Source of the DNA: Pseudomonas sp. sp1636
GTDB taxonomy: Bacteria; Pseudomonadota; Gammaproteobacteria; Pseudomonadales; Pseudomonadaceae
Direction of reading: 5' to 3'
Assembly (NCBI RefSeq): GCF_030376615.1
Contig: NZ_JARRAB010000016.1
Coordinates: forward strand, 53,583-117,582
Length of the DNA: 64,000 nucleotides
Part shown: positions 18,100 through 26,200 of the stretch, one piece after another
Layout of the letters: every line of letters starts with the position of its first letter
Numbering within the stretch: position 1 is the stretch's first letter
The notes under the pieces: generated by a model
Told to the model about the DNA's origin: nothing
Database searches by the model: none
Seen by the model: only the letters and a program-made list of their open reading frames with translations
Position numbers and translations under genes: made by a program

Positions 18100-19676
18100 G
18101 GGCGTACTCCGTCATCGAACAGCTGCCGCCAGCCTTGGCACAGCGCCTGGCGCAGATGATCCGGCGGCAGGCGGTGGCCGTAGGCGAGGTTCTGCCAGTG
18201 CAGGGTCAGGGTCTGGCTGAAGTCGCTCAGTTCGCTCTGCTCCAGGCGCAGCACCAGGCGCAGCACTTCGCTCTCGGTGTGGGCGCCGTTCAGGGGCAGG
18301 CGGTAGTCGTGCAGCAGGCGGCTGAGCAAGGCGCGATAGAGCAGGCCGAGAGCCGCGCGCGGTTGCTCGGCCCAGAGCCGCTCGACTGTGCCGGCGACAT
18401 CCGCCGGCAAGCTTTGCGGGGCGACCTCGAGGCCGAACAGCTGGCTGGCCGGTGCTGTGGCACTGCGTTGCGTCAGCCCCAGGCGTCCGGCGAAGGTGCC
18501 GAGCCATTGCCGATAGCGCCAGATCAGCAGTGCCGCCAGGCCGAGCAGGCTTGCCCAGAGCAGGGCCTCGAAAAACAGCGCGAGCGCGTCGATGCTGTTC
18601 CAGAACTCGGCCAGCTTGAAGAACTTCTCGAGCAGTGCCAGCAGGCTCTTGATCTGGTCTTCGTCCAGCTCCGCGGTTTGCTCTTGTTCGCCGAAGCGCC
18701 AGCGGGTGACGGTTTCGCGGTGTTCGAAGGGTGGCTGGTCGAGCAGTTGGCCGATGCTGTGTTGCGCCGCCTGACTGTTCAGCGGCTGCTTGAGCAGGCG
18801 TTCGGCTTGGGGGCCGATGGGATCCTCCACCGGCAGCGGGCAACTGCCGATCTCGGCGGCCATGGCCGGTATGGGTGCCTGCAGCAGCAACAAGCCGCAG
18901 CCGAGCAGCAGGGCGTAGGCCACGCCGGTCAGGCGCTGGCGCAGTTGGCGGAATACCAGTTCGATATCCCAGCCTTCCAGGGCCGTGCGCCGATTCAGGT
19001 AGAGGGTGAAGCCGCAGGCGACGTAGATCGGTTCCCAGACGATCAGCACCAGGACGTAGAGCAGGTTGGACAGATGCTCCAGCCACAGCCAGTCGCCGGC
19101 CGCGGCATCGATCAGGCTCTGCCAGCTCCAGTCCAGTTCGACCTGGGCCGGCAGCAGCAGGTAGAACAGGCTGGCCAGGCCCAGCCACAGGGCCATTTCC
19201 AGGTGCATGCCGACCATGGTCAGCCAGGTCGCGGCGCCCGCATCGCGCTGGCCCAGCACCACCAGACGCTGGCTGCGCGCCTGGCCGGACAAACCCTCCA
19301 GCTGCATGACCGGCAGATCGAAGCTGCGTGTGGGGCTGAAGCGGCGCCAGGTCAGGCTGGCCAGCAATTGCGGCTTGAGCAGGCCCGGCAGGGCTTTGAG
19401 CGCGTGCTTGAGGCTGGGCGTGTCGCCGAACAGGGCGCGCGCGAGGATATGCAGCGGCAGGCGCTCGTAGGCCGGTTTCAACCACCAGAAGGCGAAGATC
19501 GCCCAGCCGGGGTAGTCCCACAGCAACAGGCAGAGCAGGGCGAACAGCGGCAGGCTGACCAAGGCCCAGCTGGCCATCAGCAGACCGGCATGCCGGCGCG
19601 CCAGGAGCACGCCGAGATCCAGGGCTTCCCAGGGGCTGCGCGGGCGGATCGCCACGCTGGCATCAGTCAGGCGCAT
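18096..19676 (-). CDS. DUF4129-domain multi-pass membrane protein
   Basis: The 526-residue protein has several hydrophobic segments in its first 270 residues (around 35-55, 60-70, 160-180, 205-225, 250-270), a soluble stretch, another helix near 380-400, and a C-terminal DUF4129 region (GLLYRALLSRLLHDYRLP near 440, then TESEVLRLVLRLE). DUF4129 domains occur beside transglutaminase or MoxR systems. Start choice: ATG at 19676 has GAGG 6-8 bases upstream, better than GTG at 19682. It begins 14 bases inside the end of the SpoIIM gene. Role unknown. Confidence 0.8.
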   Translation of the reverse strand: MRLTDASVAIRPRSPWEALDLGVLLARRHAGLLMASWALVSLPLFALLCLLLWDYPGWAIFAFWWLKPAYERLPLHILARALFGDTPSLKHALKALPGLLKPQLLASLTWRRFSPTRSFDLPVMQLEGLSGQARSQRLVVLGQRDAGAATWLTMVGMHLEMALWLGLASLFYLLLPAQVELDWSWQSLIDAAAGDWLWLEHLSNLLYVLVLIVWEPIYVACGFTLYLNRRTALEGWDIELVFRQLRQRLTGVAYALLLGCGLLLLQAPIPAMAAEIGSCPLPVEDPIGPQAERLLKQPLNSQAAQHSIGQLLDQPPFEHRETVTRWRFGEQEQTAELDEDQIKSLLALLEKFFKLAEFWNSIDALALFFEALLWASLLGLAALLIWRYRQWLGTFAGRLGLTQRSATAPASQLFGLEVAPQSLPADVAGTVERLWAEQPRAALGLLYRALLSRLLHDYRLPLNGAHTESEVLRLVLRLEQSELSDFSQTLTLHWQNLAYGHRLPPDHLRQALCQGWRQLFDDGVRP

Positions 19677-20643
19677 GGGCACCTCGGCCGGCCAGCAGCA
19701 GATAGCTCAGCACCAGCAGCCAGAGGCCTGCGCCTACGGCATATTTGACGGCCGGCTCGGCGAAGGTCATCGACGACCAGTAGGCCTCGATAAAGGCGGC
19801 CACAAGCAGAAACAGGATGACCCCGCCGACCAAGCGCACGCTGCGTCCGGCGGCCAGGCGCAAGGCTTCGCTGCGTGGCAGGCGGCCGGGCGCGAGCAGT
19901 GCCCAGCCGAGCTTGAGGCCGGCACCGCCCGCCAGGGCGATGGCGGTCAATTCGAAGGCGCCGTGGCCGATGACGAACGACCAGAAGGTCGCGCCGTAGC
20001 CGATCTGGGTCAGGTGGCCGGCCACCGCGCCGATCATCAGGCCGTTGAACAGCAGGAAGAACAGGCTGCCCAGACCGAACAGCAGGCCGCTGGCGAAGGT
20101 CTGAAAGGCGATGCCGATGTTGTTCATGATGTAGAAGCCGAACATCAGCCAGTCGTCACCTGAGTGGCGCTCGCCGAAGCGCCCGAGGCGCCGGGCATCG
20201 GGGTCGTACATCTGCTCCATGCTCGCGACCTGCTCGGGATCGACCAGGCTGTAGATCAGCTCGGGGAACAGATAGACCAGCACTCCCATGCTCAGCAGGC
20301 TGCCGAAAAACAGCAGGCCGGCGGCCAGCACGCAGCGCCATTCGGCCCGCACCAGACGGGGAAAGCCGCCGAGCACGAAGCCGATCAGTTGCGCGCCCAA
20401 CGGGCTGCGATGGCGATAGAACTGCTGGTGGCCGCGTAATGCCAGGTGCTGCAACTGCTCGATCAGGTGGTTGCTGTAACCGCGCGCCTGGGCCAGGGCC
20501 AGTTGTTGGCAGAGGCGTCGGTAAGCGCCAGCAAAGCCCTTGCTCTGCTGGCTGTCGGCCTTGCCGCGTTCGAGCGCGTCGAGTAGCGCGGTGAAGGCTT
20601 GCCAGTCGGCTTGGTGGCGGCTTTCGAACAGGCTCTGTTTCAT
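19663..20643 (-). CDS. SpoIIM (stage II sporulation protein M)-family membrane protein
   Basis: This 326-residue protein has a soluble helical N-terminus (~100 residues) followed by about five membrane helices. The SpoIIM signature region reads FGFYIMNNIGIAFQTFASG near 170, with a later IGHGAFELTAIALAGGAGLKLG near 232. Outside Firmicutes these proteins have nothing to do with sporulation. They occur in the RDD-SpoIIM-DUF4129-DUF4350-MoxR-DUF58 operon, seen here complete and in that order. The gene overlaps the RDD gene by ATGA at 20640-20643. Confidence 0.88.
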   Translation of the reverse strand: MKQSLFESRHQADWQAFTALLDALERGKADSQQSKGFAGAYRRLCQQLALAQARGYSNHLIEQLQHLALRGHQQFYRHRSPLGAQLIGFVLGGFPRLVRAEWRCVLAAGLLFFGSLLSMGVLVYLFPELIYSLVDPEQVASMEQMYDPDARRLGRFGERHSGDDWLMFGFYIMNNIGIAFQTFASGLLFGLGSLFFLLFNGLMIGAVAGHLTQIGYGATFWSFVIGHGAFELTAIALAGGAGLKLGWALLAPGRLPRSEALRLAAGRSVRLVGGVILFLLVAAFIEAYWSSMTFAEPAVKYAVGAGLWLLVLSYLLLAGRGAHAPD

Positions 20644-21386
20644 GTCGGCCCCAGCAGACCGCGGGCGATGCCGTGGATTCGCTGTTGCGCCTGCTCGTGC
20701 GGTACTTGCAGGGGCTCGGCCAGAATCGCCGCCAGCTCGACGCGGCGTTCGCTGGACAGGCTTTGCCCGCGCTCGGCAAATCCCAGCAGGGCGCGTTGTT
20801 CGACCAGGTTGAGGGCGAAAGGCGCAGGCAGCGGTTCGGCTTGCGGCAGATCCGGTCGCGCGGGCAGGGTATCGCGGTAGACCACCAGGGTGCCGGCGGC
20901 GATATCGCCGAGGCGTTTGAACGCCGGGTGATTGAGGCAGCTGAGAATGCCCAGGGTGTAGGCGAACGGCAGGATATCGACGAAGCGCAGCAGGTTGCGG
21001 GTCAGCGAGGCGGCCCAGCCGACCGGGGTGCCGTCATCGTGCACCACGCGCAGGCCGAGTAGCTGCTTGCCGGGGGAGCGGCCCTGGTTGAACACCTCGA
21101 ACAGCACCATGTACCACCAGGTCAGCAGAAACAGCAGGATGGTCGCCAGGCCCATGCCGAGTTTGCCGAGCAGGCCGAGGGCGATGAACATCACCAGCAA
21201 CAGCAGGCCGCGAATCAGCAGGTCGATGGTGAAAGCCAGGGCGCGCGGCACCAGGCCGGCAGGGCGCAGAAGCAGATCGATGCCTTCCGGGGTTTCCACC
21301 TGATAACGGGTGTCCAGCAGTGCGGTTGGCGGCTGGCCGGGTGAGCGTGGCTCGCGCGGAGAAGGTCGGGTGGCGGAAGGCGGCAT
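20640..21386 (-). CDS. RDD-domain membrane protein, first gene of the MoxR operon
   Basis: A 248-residue protein. A proline-rich N-terminus (~45 residues) precedes the RDD domain (PRALAFTIDLLIRG near 51), two to three helices, and the conserved loop FNQGRSPGKQLLGLRVV near 103. The C-terminal ~70 residues are soluble. RDD proteins are small membrane proteins, some acting as ion transporters; here it opens the operon. The start at 21386 is 29 bases from palindromic element B, so the operon promoter must lie inside or beyond that element. Confidence 0.85.
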   Translation of the reverse strand: MPPSATRPSPREPRSPGQPPTALLDTRYQVETPEGIDLLLRPAGLVPRALAFTIDLLIRGLLLLVMFIALGLLGKLGMGLATILLFLLTWWYMVLFEVFNQGRSPGKQLLGLRVVHDDGTPVGWAASLTRNLLRFVDILPFAYTLGILSCLNHPAFKRLGDIAAGTLVVYRDTLPARPDLPQAEPLPAPFALNLVEQRALLGFAERGQSLSSERRVELAAILAEPLQVPHEQAQQRIHGIARGLLGPT

Positions 21387-21412
21387 CGGCGGTCTGCGCT
21401 GGATAAACCCCG

Positions 21413-21688
21413 ATGCTAGGGTCTGTTGCCGTTTCAGCGCAAGCCGCGTTGCCGCGAAAAATATCGCCAGGCTAGGCGTAGGACGCCGGTAATGGTTGTT
21501 CCCTTGCCAAGTCCTACAACAACGCATGGCGAGATTTTCCGCGCAACCCGCAGGGCCGGGCCTGTTTTAGCGCGATGCTGCGTTTCTCGACGCTCATTTG
21601 GAACAACCAAACTTCGCGCCTCGTGCCTTGCCTCGCGCTAAAACAGGCTCCGGCGCGGTCGCGATGAAACGGTAACAGACCCTAGCCA
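21413..21688. mobile_element. Palindromic miniature element, family B (~272 bp)
   Basis: The outer inverted ends are 24 bp with 22 matches: TAGGGTCTGTTGCCGTTTCA at 21417 and the inverted TAGGGTCTGTTACCGTTTCA ending at 21684, each followed by a CGC. Both ends abut CTAG, which could be a 4-bp target repeat or part of the element. Inside, GCCTGTTTTAGCGCGA (about 21567) pairs with TCGCGCTAAAACAGGC (about 21637), and GGTTGTTCC appears in both arms, so most of the element could fold into one long hairpin. No coding capacity. It fills the divergent promoter region of the RDD operon and sbcB. Confidence 0.65.
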
Positions 21689-21809
21689 GCGGCAGGCGGC
21701 GAAGCAACCGATCCGCATACAAACTGCGCTTGAGGCCGCATTCCGTACCTGCCTGATGCCCGTCCGGGCAATGCTAGACTGGCGTCGCCCACTGCTATAG
21801 GAAGCCACC

Positions 21810-23240
21810 GTGACCTCCAGTCTGTTCTGGTACGACTATGAAACCACCGGCATCGACCCGCGCCGCGACCGTCCGCTGCAAGTCGCCGGGATTCGCACCG
21901 ACGAAGACCTCAACGAAATCGGCGAGCCGCTGAACATCTACTGTCAGCCCAGCGACGACATCTTGCCGCATCCGGCCGCCTGCCTGGTCACCGGCATCAC
22001 GCCCAGCCAGTTGGCGGGCAAAGGCTTGGGCGAGGCCGAATTCATGGCTCGCGTGCATGCCGAAATGCTGCAGCCGGGTACGTGCAGCGTGGGCTATAAC
22101 AGTCTGCGTTTTGACGATGAGGTCACCCGCTACAGCTTGTATCGCAATTTTTTTGACCCCTATGCCCGCGAATGGCAGGGCGGCAATAGCCGTTGGGATC
22201 TGATCGACCTGGTGCGCGCGGCCTATGCCTTGCGCCCGGACGGCATCGTCTGGCCGCAGGACGAGGGGCGTGTCAGCCTCAAGCTGGAGCGTCTGACCGC
22301 CGCCAATGGCATCGAGCATGGCCAGGCCCATGACGCGCTGGCCGATGTACGCGCGACCATCGCCCTGGCGCGCCTGATCCGCAGCAAACAACCCAAGCTG
22401 TACAACTACCTCTATCAATTGCGCAGCAAGCAACGGGTACTCGATCAGGTGCGTTTGTTACAGCCCCTGGTGCATATTTCCGGGCGCTTCGCCGGTACGC
22501 GACATTATCTGGCGCTGGTGCTGCCGCTGGCCTGGCATCCGCGTAATCGCAATGCGCTTATCGTCTGCGACTTGCACGCCGACCCGGCGCCATTGCTCGA
22601 GGAAGATGGCGAGTGCTTGCGCCGACGTTTATATACCCGGCGCGAACAATTGGGCGAGGGCGAGTTGCCGGTACCCTTGAAGCTGCTGCATATCAACCGT
22701 TGCCCGGTGGTGGCGCCATTGAATGTACTGCGCGGCGAAGATATTCAGCGTTTGCAGTTGGACATGAGCGAGCCTCTGCTGCACGCCGACCAACTGGTTG
22801 CCGCTCAAGCGCAATGGCGGGACAAACTCGCCCTGATATATGGCGAAGAAGGTTTTGCCGCCAGCGAGGATCCAGAGCAACAGCTATATGACGGTTTTAT
22901 TGGTGACCGCGATCGGCGTTTATGCGAGCAAGTGCGTAACGCCGAACCAGCGCAGTTGGCTCAAGGTGTCTGGCCGTTCGCTGACGCACGCTTACCGGAA
23001 TTATTATTTCGTTATCGTGCGCGCAACTTTTCTGCCAGCCTGGATGCAGCAGAACAGCAGCGCTGGTTGAAGTTCTGTCAGCAGCGGTTAACCCGCCCCG
23101 AGTGCGGCGCGCCTAATACTTTGGCGGATTTTGCGCTGGCGCTCGACGAAATATTCGCTCAAGCCACGCCTGGGCAGCAGGCGGTGCTGGCTGAATGGCG
23201 CGACTATGCGCAGCAGTTGCGCCTGCGTTATGCCCTTTAA
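21810..23240 (+). CDS. sbcB: Exodeoxyribonuclease I
   Basis: This 476-residue 3'-5' single-strand DNA exonuclease (DnaQ/DEDDh fold) acts in recombination and mismatch repair. Exo I motif FWYDYETTG is at residues 6-14, Exo II around VGYNSLRFDDEVTRY near 93, and Exo III AHDALADVRATI near 172. The SH3-like and C-terminal helical domains follow (residues ~200-470), matching the E. coli enzyme length (475). Start is GTG at 21810 with AGGAAG upstream. It is a single gene. Its 3' flank (23241-23623) holds an isolated element end, miniature element copy 2 and the mvaT terminator. Confidence 0.93.
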   Translation: MTSSLFWYDYETTGIDPRRDRPLQVAGIRTDEDLNEIGEPLNIYCQPSDDILPHPAACLVTGITPSQLAGKGLGEAEFMARVHAEMLQPGTCSVGYNSLRFDDEVTRYSLYRNFFDPYAREWQGGNSRWDLIDLVRAAYALRPDGIVWPQDEGRVSLKLERLTAANGIEHGQAHDALADVRATIALARLIRSKQPKLYNYLYQLRSKQRVLDQVRLLQPLVHISGRFAGTRHYLALVLPLAWHPRNRNALIVCDLHADPAPLLEEDGECLRRRLYTRREQLGEGELPVPLKLLHINRCPVVAPLNVLRGEDIQRLQLDMSEPLLHADQLVAAQAQWRDKLALIYGEEGFAASEDPEQQLYDGFIGDRDRRLCEQVRNAEPAQLAQGVWPFADARLPELLFRYRARNFSASLDAAEQQRWLKFCQQRLTRPECGAPNTLADFALALDEIFAQATPGQQAVLAEWRDYAQQLRLRYAL

Positions 23241-23269
23241 TGCTCGCCAGGCTGCCGGGCCATGAACAG

Positions 23270-23292
23270 GGTTATGTCCCGGTTATGCATTG
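23270..23292 (-). repeat. Isolated terminal repeat of miniature element family A
   Basis: GGTTATGTCCCGGTTATGCATTG closely matches the family-A end GGCTATGTCCCAATTATG...TTG (about 18 of 23 positions). No second end belongs to it; full copy 2 begins 68 bases to the right. It is probably a relic of an older insertion or of a nested one. Confidence 0.5.
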
Positions 23293-23360
23293 AGCCTGGT
23301 CGCCGCGCCTGCAAAAGCCCTACCCCTTGCCGCATGTAACTGAGGCATGGCCATAAAAAA

Positions 23361-23559
23361 GACTCTGTACCCGTTAGGTGTTGTATCGCCAGGCGCGAAC
23401 TGCCTGCGATCCGTAGGAGGCCCGACCTCGGGGCGAGCTTTGGCTATATACCGCGAAACACCGCGAAACGACGGGCAGGCAGCCCGGCGGGCTGCATTCG
23501 CCGCGGGGGCGCGGCTCCGACAAGAGATCGCGCCTGCAACACATAATTGGGACATCGCC
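23361..23559 (+). mobile_element. Miniature inverted-repeat element, family A, copy 2 (199 bp)
   Basis: The left end is GACTCTGTACCCGTTAGG and the right end, read inward, is GGCGATGTCCCAATTATG; both reach GTGTTG. Exact 8-bp direct repeats ATAAAAAA flank it (23353-23360 and 23560-23567). It has the GAGCTTTGGCT module but lacks the CACATGGATGTG/CCTGTCAGG module, making it the shortest copy. It inserted in the A-tract of the mvaT terminator, between sbcB and mvaT. No coding capacity. Confidence 0.82.
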
Positions 23560-23561
23560 AT

Positions 23562-23591
23562 AAAAAAACGCCAGCGAAGCTGGCGTTTTTT
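23562..23591 (-). terminator. Terminator of mvaT
   Basis: Stem CGCCAGC/GCTGGCG (23569-23575 and 23579-23585) with a 3-base loop, an A-run left and a T-run right. On the minus strand it follows the mvaT stop by about 30 bases; the symmetry suggests it also stops sbcB transcripts. Element copy 2 directly abuts its A-run. Confidence 0.85.
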
Positions 23592-23623
23592 ATGCGCTGA
23601 AAGTGGCGGCTTGAAAGTAGCGC

Positions 23624-24001
23624 TTAGCCCAGCAGGGTTGCCCAGCCTTCAACAACATCACCGCCCCACTTGGCTTTCCACTCTTTCAGAGTCTTGTGGT
23701 TGCCGCCTTTGGTTTCGATCACTTCGCCGGTGTTCGGGTTCTTGTACTGCTTAACTTTGCGTGCACGCTTGGCTCCGGTGGTCTTGACGCCAGCGCGCGG
23801 CGCCTTGCCGGCTTTGGCGTCCGGATCGAGCATGGCAATGATGTCGCGCAGGGATTTCTGGTATTCGCCCATCAGCGTGCGCAGTTTGCCTTCGAATTCC
23901 AGTTCTTTTTTCAGTTTGTCGTCTTGCGACAGGTTTTTCAGGCGTTCTTGCAGTTCTTTGATGGCTTCTTCGGTGGCGCGGTATTCGTTGATCAGCGACA
24001 T
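23624..24001 (-). CDS. mvaT: MvaT, H-NS-type nucleoid protein
   Basis: This 125-residue xenogeneic silencer binds AT-rich DNA, oligomerises and represses foreign genes in pseudomonads. The N-terminal ~60 residues form the coiled-coil oligomerisation region (MSLINEYRATEEAIKELQER). A basic linker (residues ~78-85, GAKRARKVK) leads to the C-terminal DNA-binding domain YKNPNTGEVIETKGGNHKT, then LKEWKAKWG. The N-terminus and the KGGNHKTLKEW motif match MvaT rather than MvaU. It is a single gene with its own promoter (24045-24073) and terminator (23562). Its product may silence the AT-richer islands seen in this window (inference). Confidence 0.95.
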   Translation of the reverse strand: MSLINEYRATEEAIKELQERLKNLSQDDKLKKELEFEGKLRTLMGEYQKSLRDIIAMLDPDAKAGKAPRAGVKTTGAKRARKVKQYKNPNTGEVIETKGGNHKTLKEWKAKWGGDVVEGWATLLG

Positions 24002-24044
24002 GTGGCTTACCTTGATCTGATTAGGTGATGGCTAAGTGTTAGCA

Positions 24045-24073
24045 ATAATAGTCAGGCACTTTTGACAAGTAAA
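24045..24073 (-). promoter_or_regulatory. Candidate sigma-70 promoter of mvaT
   Basis: On the minus strand, TTTACT and TATTAT are separated by 17 bases, 44 bases before the ATG at 24001. The surrounding 24010-24125 stretch is strikingly AT-rich for this genome, as expected for autoregulation by MvaT. The remaining part of 24002-24342 shows nothing else I can name. Confidence 0.45.
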
Positions 24074-24342
24074 CCGCTTTGCAAGAATTTGCCACGGTTT
24101 ATCACATAAAGTTTTAAATTTGCTGGTGCGATAACGCCATGAACCAGCCAGTCAGTGTTTGTCCGTCGCCCTATGCGGCTCTTGCAAGGCCACTATCGTC
24201 AACCAAATCCTATCGCCCTGGCTGTCGAGTCGGATTGCTTCGGTACTGTGGCATGGCTCGGTCGGGCTGGTATTCAGGAATACTGCAGTTTTCTCGCGCT
24301 GTGGCTAGAATGACCGACTTTGCGACTTCTCTGGAGTTTTCC

Positions 24343-25194
24343 ATGCGTACTTTTCGGTTGCTCATTGCCTGCCCGGATCGCGTTGGTATCGTGGCCAAGG
24401 TCAGTAACTTTTTGGCCACTTATAACGGTTGGATCACCGAGGCGAGCCATCACTCGGATAATCACAGCGGTTGGTTCTTCATGCGCCATGAGATTCGTGC
24501 CGATTCGTTGCCGTTTGATTTGCCGGGATTTCATCAAGCCTTTGCTCCCATCGCTCGTGAGTTTTCCATGGAGTGGCGGGTGACTGATTCGGCACAGAAA
24601 AAACGCGTGGTGTTGATGGCCAGTCGCGAGTCGCATTGCCTGGCTGATTTGCTGCACCGTTGGCACAGCGATGAATTGGACTGTGAAATTGCGTGCGTGA
24701 TTTCCAATCATGACGATTTGCGCAGCATGGTCGAGTGGCACGCCATTCCCTATTTTCATGTGCCTGTCGAGCCGCAGAATAAACAGTCGGCCTTCGATGA
24801 AGTGGAGCGCCTGGTCAACGCGCATGCCGCCGACGTCATAGTGCTGGCGCGTTATATGCAAATTCTTCCGGCGCAACTGTGTCGCGACTTCGCCCAGCGG
24901 GTGATCAACATCCACCACAGTTTCCTGCCGTCGTTCGTGGGGGCCAAGCCGTATCACCAGGCTTCATTGCGCGGGGTCAAGTTAATCGGGGCCACTTCGC
25001 ATTATGTTACCGAGGAGTTGGATGCCGGCCCGATCATTGAACAGGACGTGGTGCGCGTCAGCCACCGCGACAGCATCGAGGAAATGGTGCGTCTGGGTAA
25101 AGATGTGGAGAAAATGGTGCTGTCGCGTGGGCTACGCTATCACTTGGAGGATCGCGTATTGGTTCACGATAACAAGACGGTAGTGTTCGACTGA
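24343..25194 (+). CDS. purU: Formyltetrahydrofolate deformylase
   Basis: This 283-residue enzyme hydrolyses 10-formyl-tetrahydrofolate to formate and tetrahydrofolate, balancing the one-carbon pool. An N-terminal ACT domain (residues ~3-80, LLIACPDRVGIVAKVSNFL) precedes a formyltransferase domain (~88-280) with the catalytic Asn-His pair in INIHHSFLPSF near 204 and the Asp in TEELDAGPIIEQD near 237. ATG at 24343 has GGAG upstream and begins the ACT strand directly. The frame is open further upstream, but that part has no family similarity. Stand-alone gene. Confidence 0.93.
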   Translation: MRTFRLLIACPDRVGIVAKVSNFLATYNGWITEASHHSDNHSGWFFMRHEIRADSLPFDLPGFHQAFAPIAREFSMEWRVTDSAQKKRVVLMASRESHCLADLLHRWHSDELDCEIACVISNHDDLRSMVEWHAIPYFHVPVEPQNKQSAFDEVERLVNAHAADVIVLARYMQILPAQLCRDFAQRVINIHHSFLPSFVGAKPYHQASLRGVKLIGATSHYVTEELDAGPIIEQDVVRVSHRDSIEEMVRLGKDVEKMVLSRGLRYHLEDRVLVHDNKTVVFD

Positions 25195-25346
25195 TTGCCG
25201 GGTCGGGCAAAGGTTAGCCGGGACGCCCAGTTGGGAGGCCCGGTTAGGTAACAATCAGGCGGGGACACGGAGCTGTACAGGAGTCGTCCGAGTCTGATTT
25301 GAACGAGCGCAGTAGTTTTCAAACGGCCCGATAAAGGAGTTCGCTT

Positions 25347-25772
25347 ATGCTCAAGTCAATCAAGGTGCGCGATTACATGACTCGCCACCTGGTAACTTTT
25401 CGGTCTGAAACCGATCTGTTCACCGCCATCAATCGGCTGTTGGAGCATCGGATTTCCGGTGCTCCGGTTATCGACTCGCAAGGCCATCTGATCGGCTTGC
25501 TGTCGGAGGGAGATTGTCTGCGCGGGATTCTCTCCGGCGCGTATTACGAGTCGGCGGGGGGCGACGTCTGTGCCTATATGACCACTGAAGTCGAAACCAT
25601 CTCGCCCGAGGCTGACATCATCGAGGTCTCCGAGCGTTTTCTGCGCGGGCGCCGCCGGCGCATGCCGGTGGTCGAAGATGGCCGTTTGATTGGCCAGATC
25701 AGCCGCAGCGATGTGCTGCGTGCGGTCAAGGAATTCGCCCAGCACGATCAGGGCAAGATTCTTTCGCAATGA
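25347..25772 (+). CDS. Two-CBS-domain protein
   Basis: A 141-residue protein made of a CBS pair: CBS1 residues ~5-60 (VRDYMTRHLVTF, then GAPVIDSQGHLIGLLSEGDCL) and CBS2 ~75-135 (AYMTTEVETISPEADI, then MPVVEDGRLIGQISRSDVL). Stand-alone CBS proteins bind adenine nucleotides and modulate partner proteins; the partner here is unknown. AAGGAG lies 9 bases before the ATG. It shares its strand with the small gene at 25963, 190 bases downstream. Confidence 0.85.
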   Translation: MLKSIKVRDYMTRHLVTFRSETDLFTAINRLLEHRISGAPVIDSQGHLIGLLSEGDCLRGILSGAYYESAGGDVCAYMTTEVETISPEADIIEVSERFLRGRRRRMPVVEDGRLIGQISRSDVLRAVKEFAQHDQGKILSQ

Positions 25773-25962
25773 GGCTGCGAGGTTCGGGCCGTGGCTGAGT
25801 CGGGCGGCAGAGCCTCGCTTTGACTTTGCAGGGTCTGGACGGTCTGCAGGCTGCCGTCGGCGCTGGCGTGAGCAGCAAGTGGCCGCGTTCGGCCGTGGGG
25901 CGAATTTGCGCCGATAGCGATCGATTCCAGCACTGTGTCGGGCGTCAATGGAGGTTGCCACT

Positions 25963-26148
25963 ATGCGAGATCCCCAGGAGCGCGCCACCTCGAAGCCGCT
26001 GCCGACCCTGGGCGAGGGTTGTGTCAGGCGTTACGATCCGGATGCCTTGAGCCCGCACAGTGGTTGCGACTTTGCCGAGGCCGCCGAGCTGTGGCGAAAG
26101 CTGCAGGAGGAGGCCGGCGAACAGTCGGAAACAGCGCAAAAGGAATAG
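25963..26148 (+). CDS. Small acidic hypothetical protein
   Basis: A 61-residue soluble protein (RYDPDALSPHSGCDFAEAAELW, then KLQEEAGE). I do not recognise a named family. ATG at 25963 is preferred over ATG 25948 because GGAGG (25950-25954) is ideally placed before it and would lie inside the longer version. A single cysteine, a helical acidic C-terminus and no signal peptide are visible. It is followed by the strong hairpin at 26163, which supports it being a real transcribed gene. Confidence 0.6.
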   Translation: MRDPQERATSKPLPTLGEGCVRRYDPDALSPHSGCDFAEAAELWRKLQEEAGEQSETAQKE

Positions 26149-26162
26149 AGCAAAAAACAGAT

Positions 26163-26187
26163 AAGGGGCGCTGAACAAGCGCCCCTT
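26163..26187. terminator. Bidirectional hairpin between the small gene and the chemoreceptor gene
   Basis: A 10-bp perfect stem AAGGGGCGCT/AGCGCCCCTT with a 5-base loop lies between two convergent genes (stops at 26148 and 26201). It serves both directions, though the T-tract is short. Confidence 0.7.
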
Positions 26188-26200
26188 GGTGGTTGCGGGG

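Noticed and set aside
24139..24342. N-terminal extension of purU
   Set aside because: The frame is open but the ACT domain and ribosome site start at 24343; the extension lacks family similarity.
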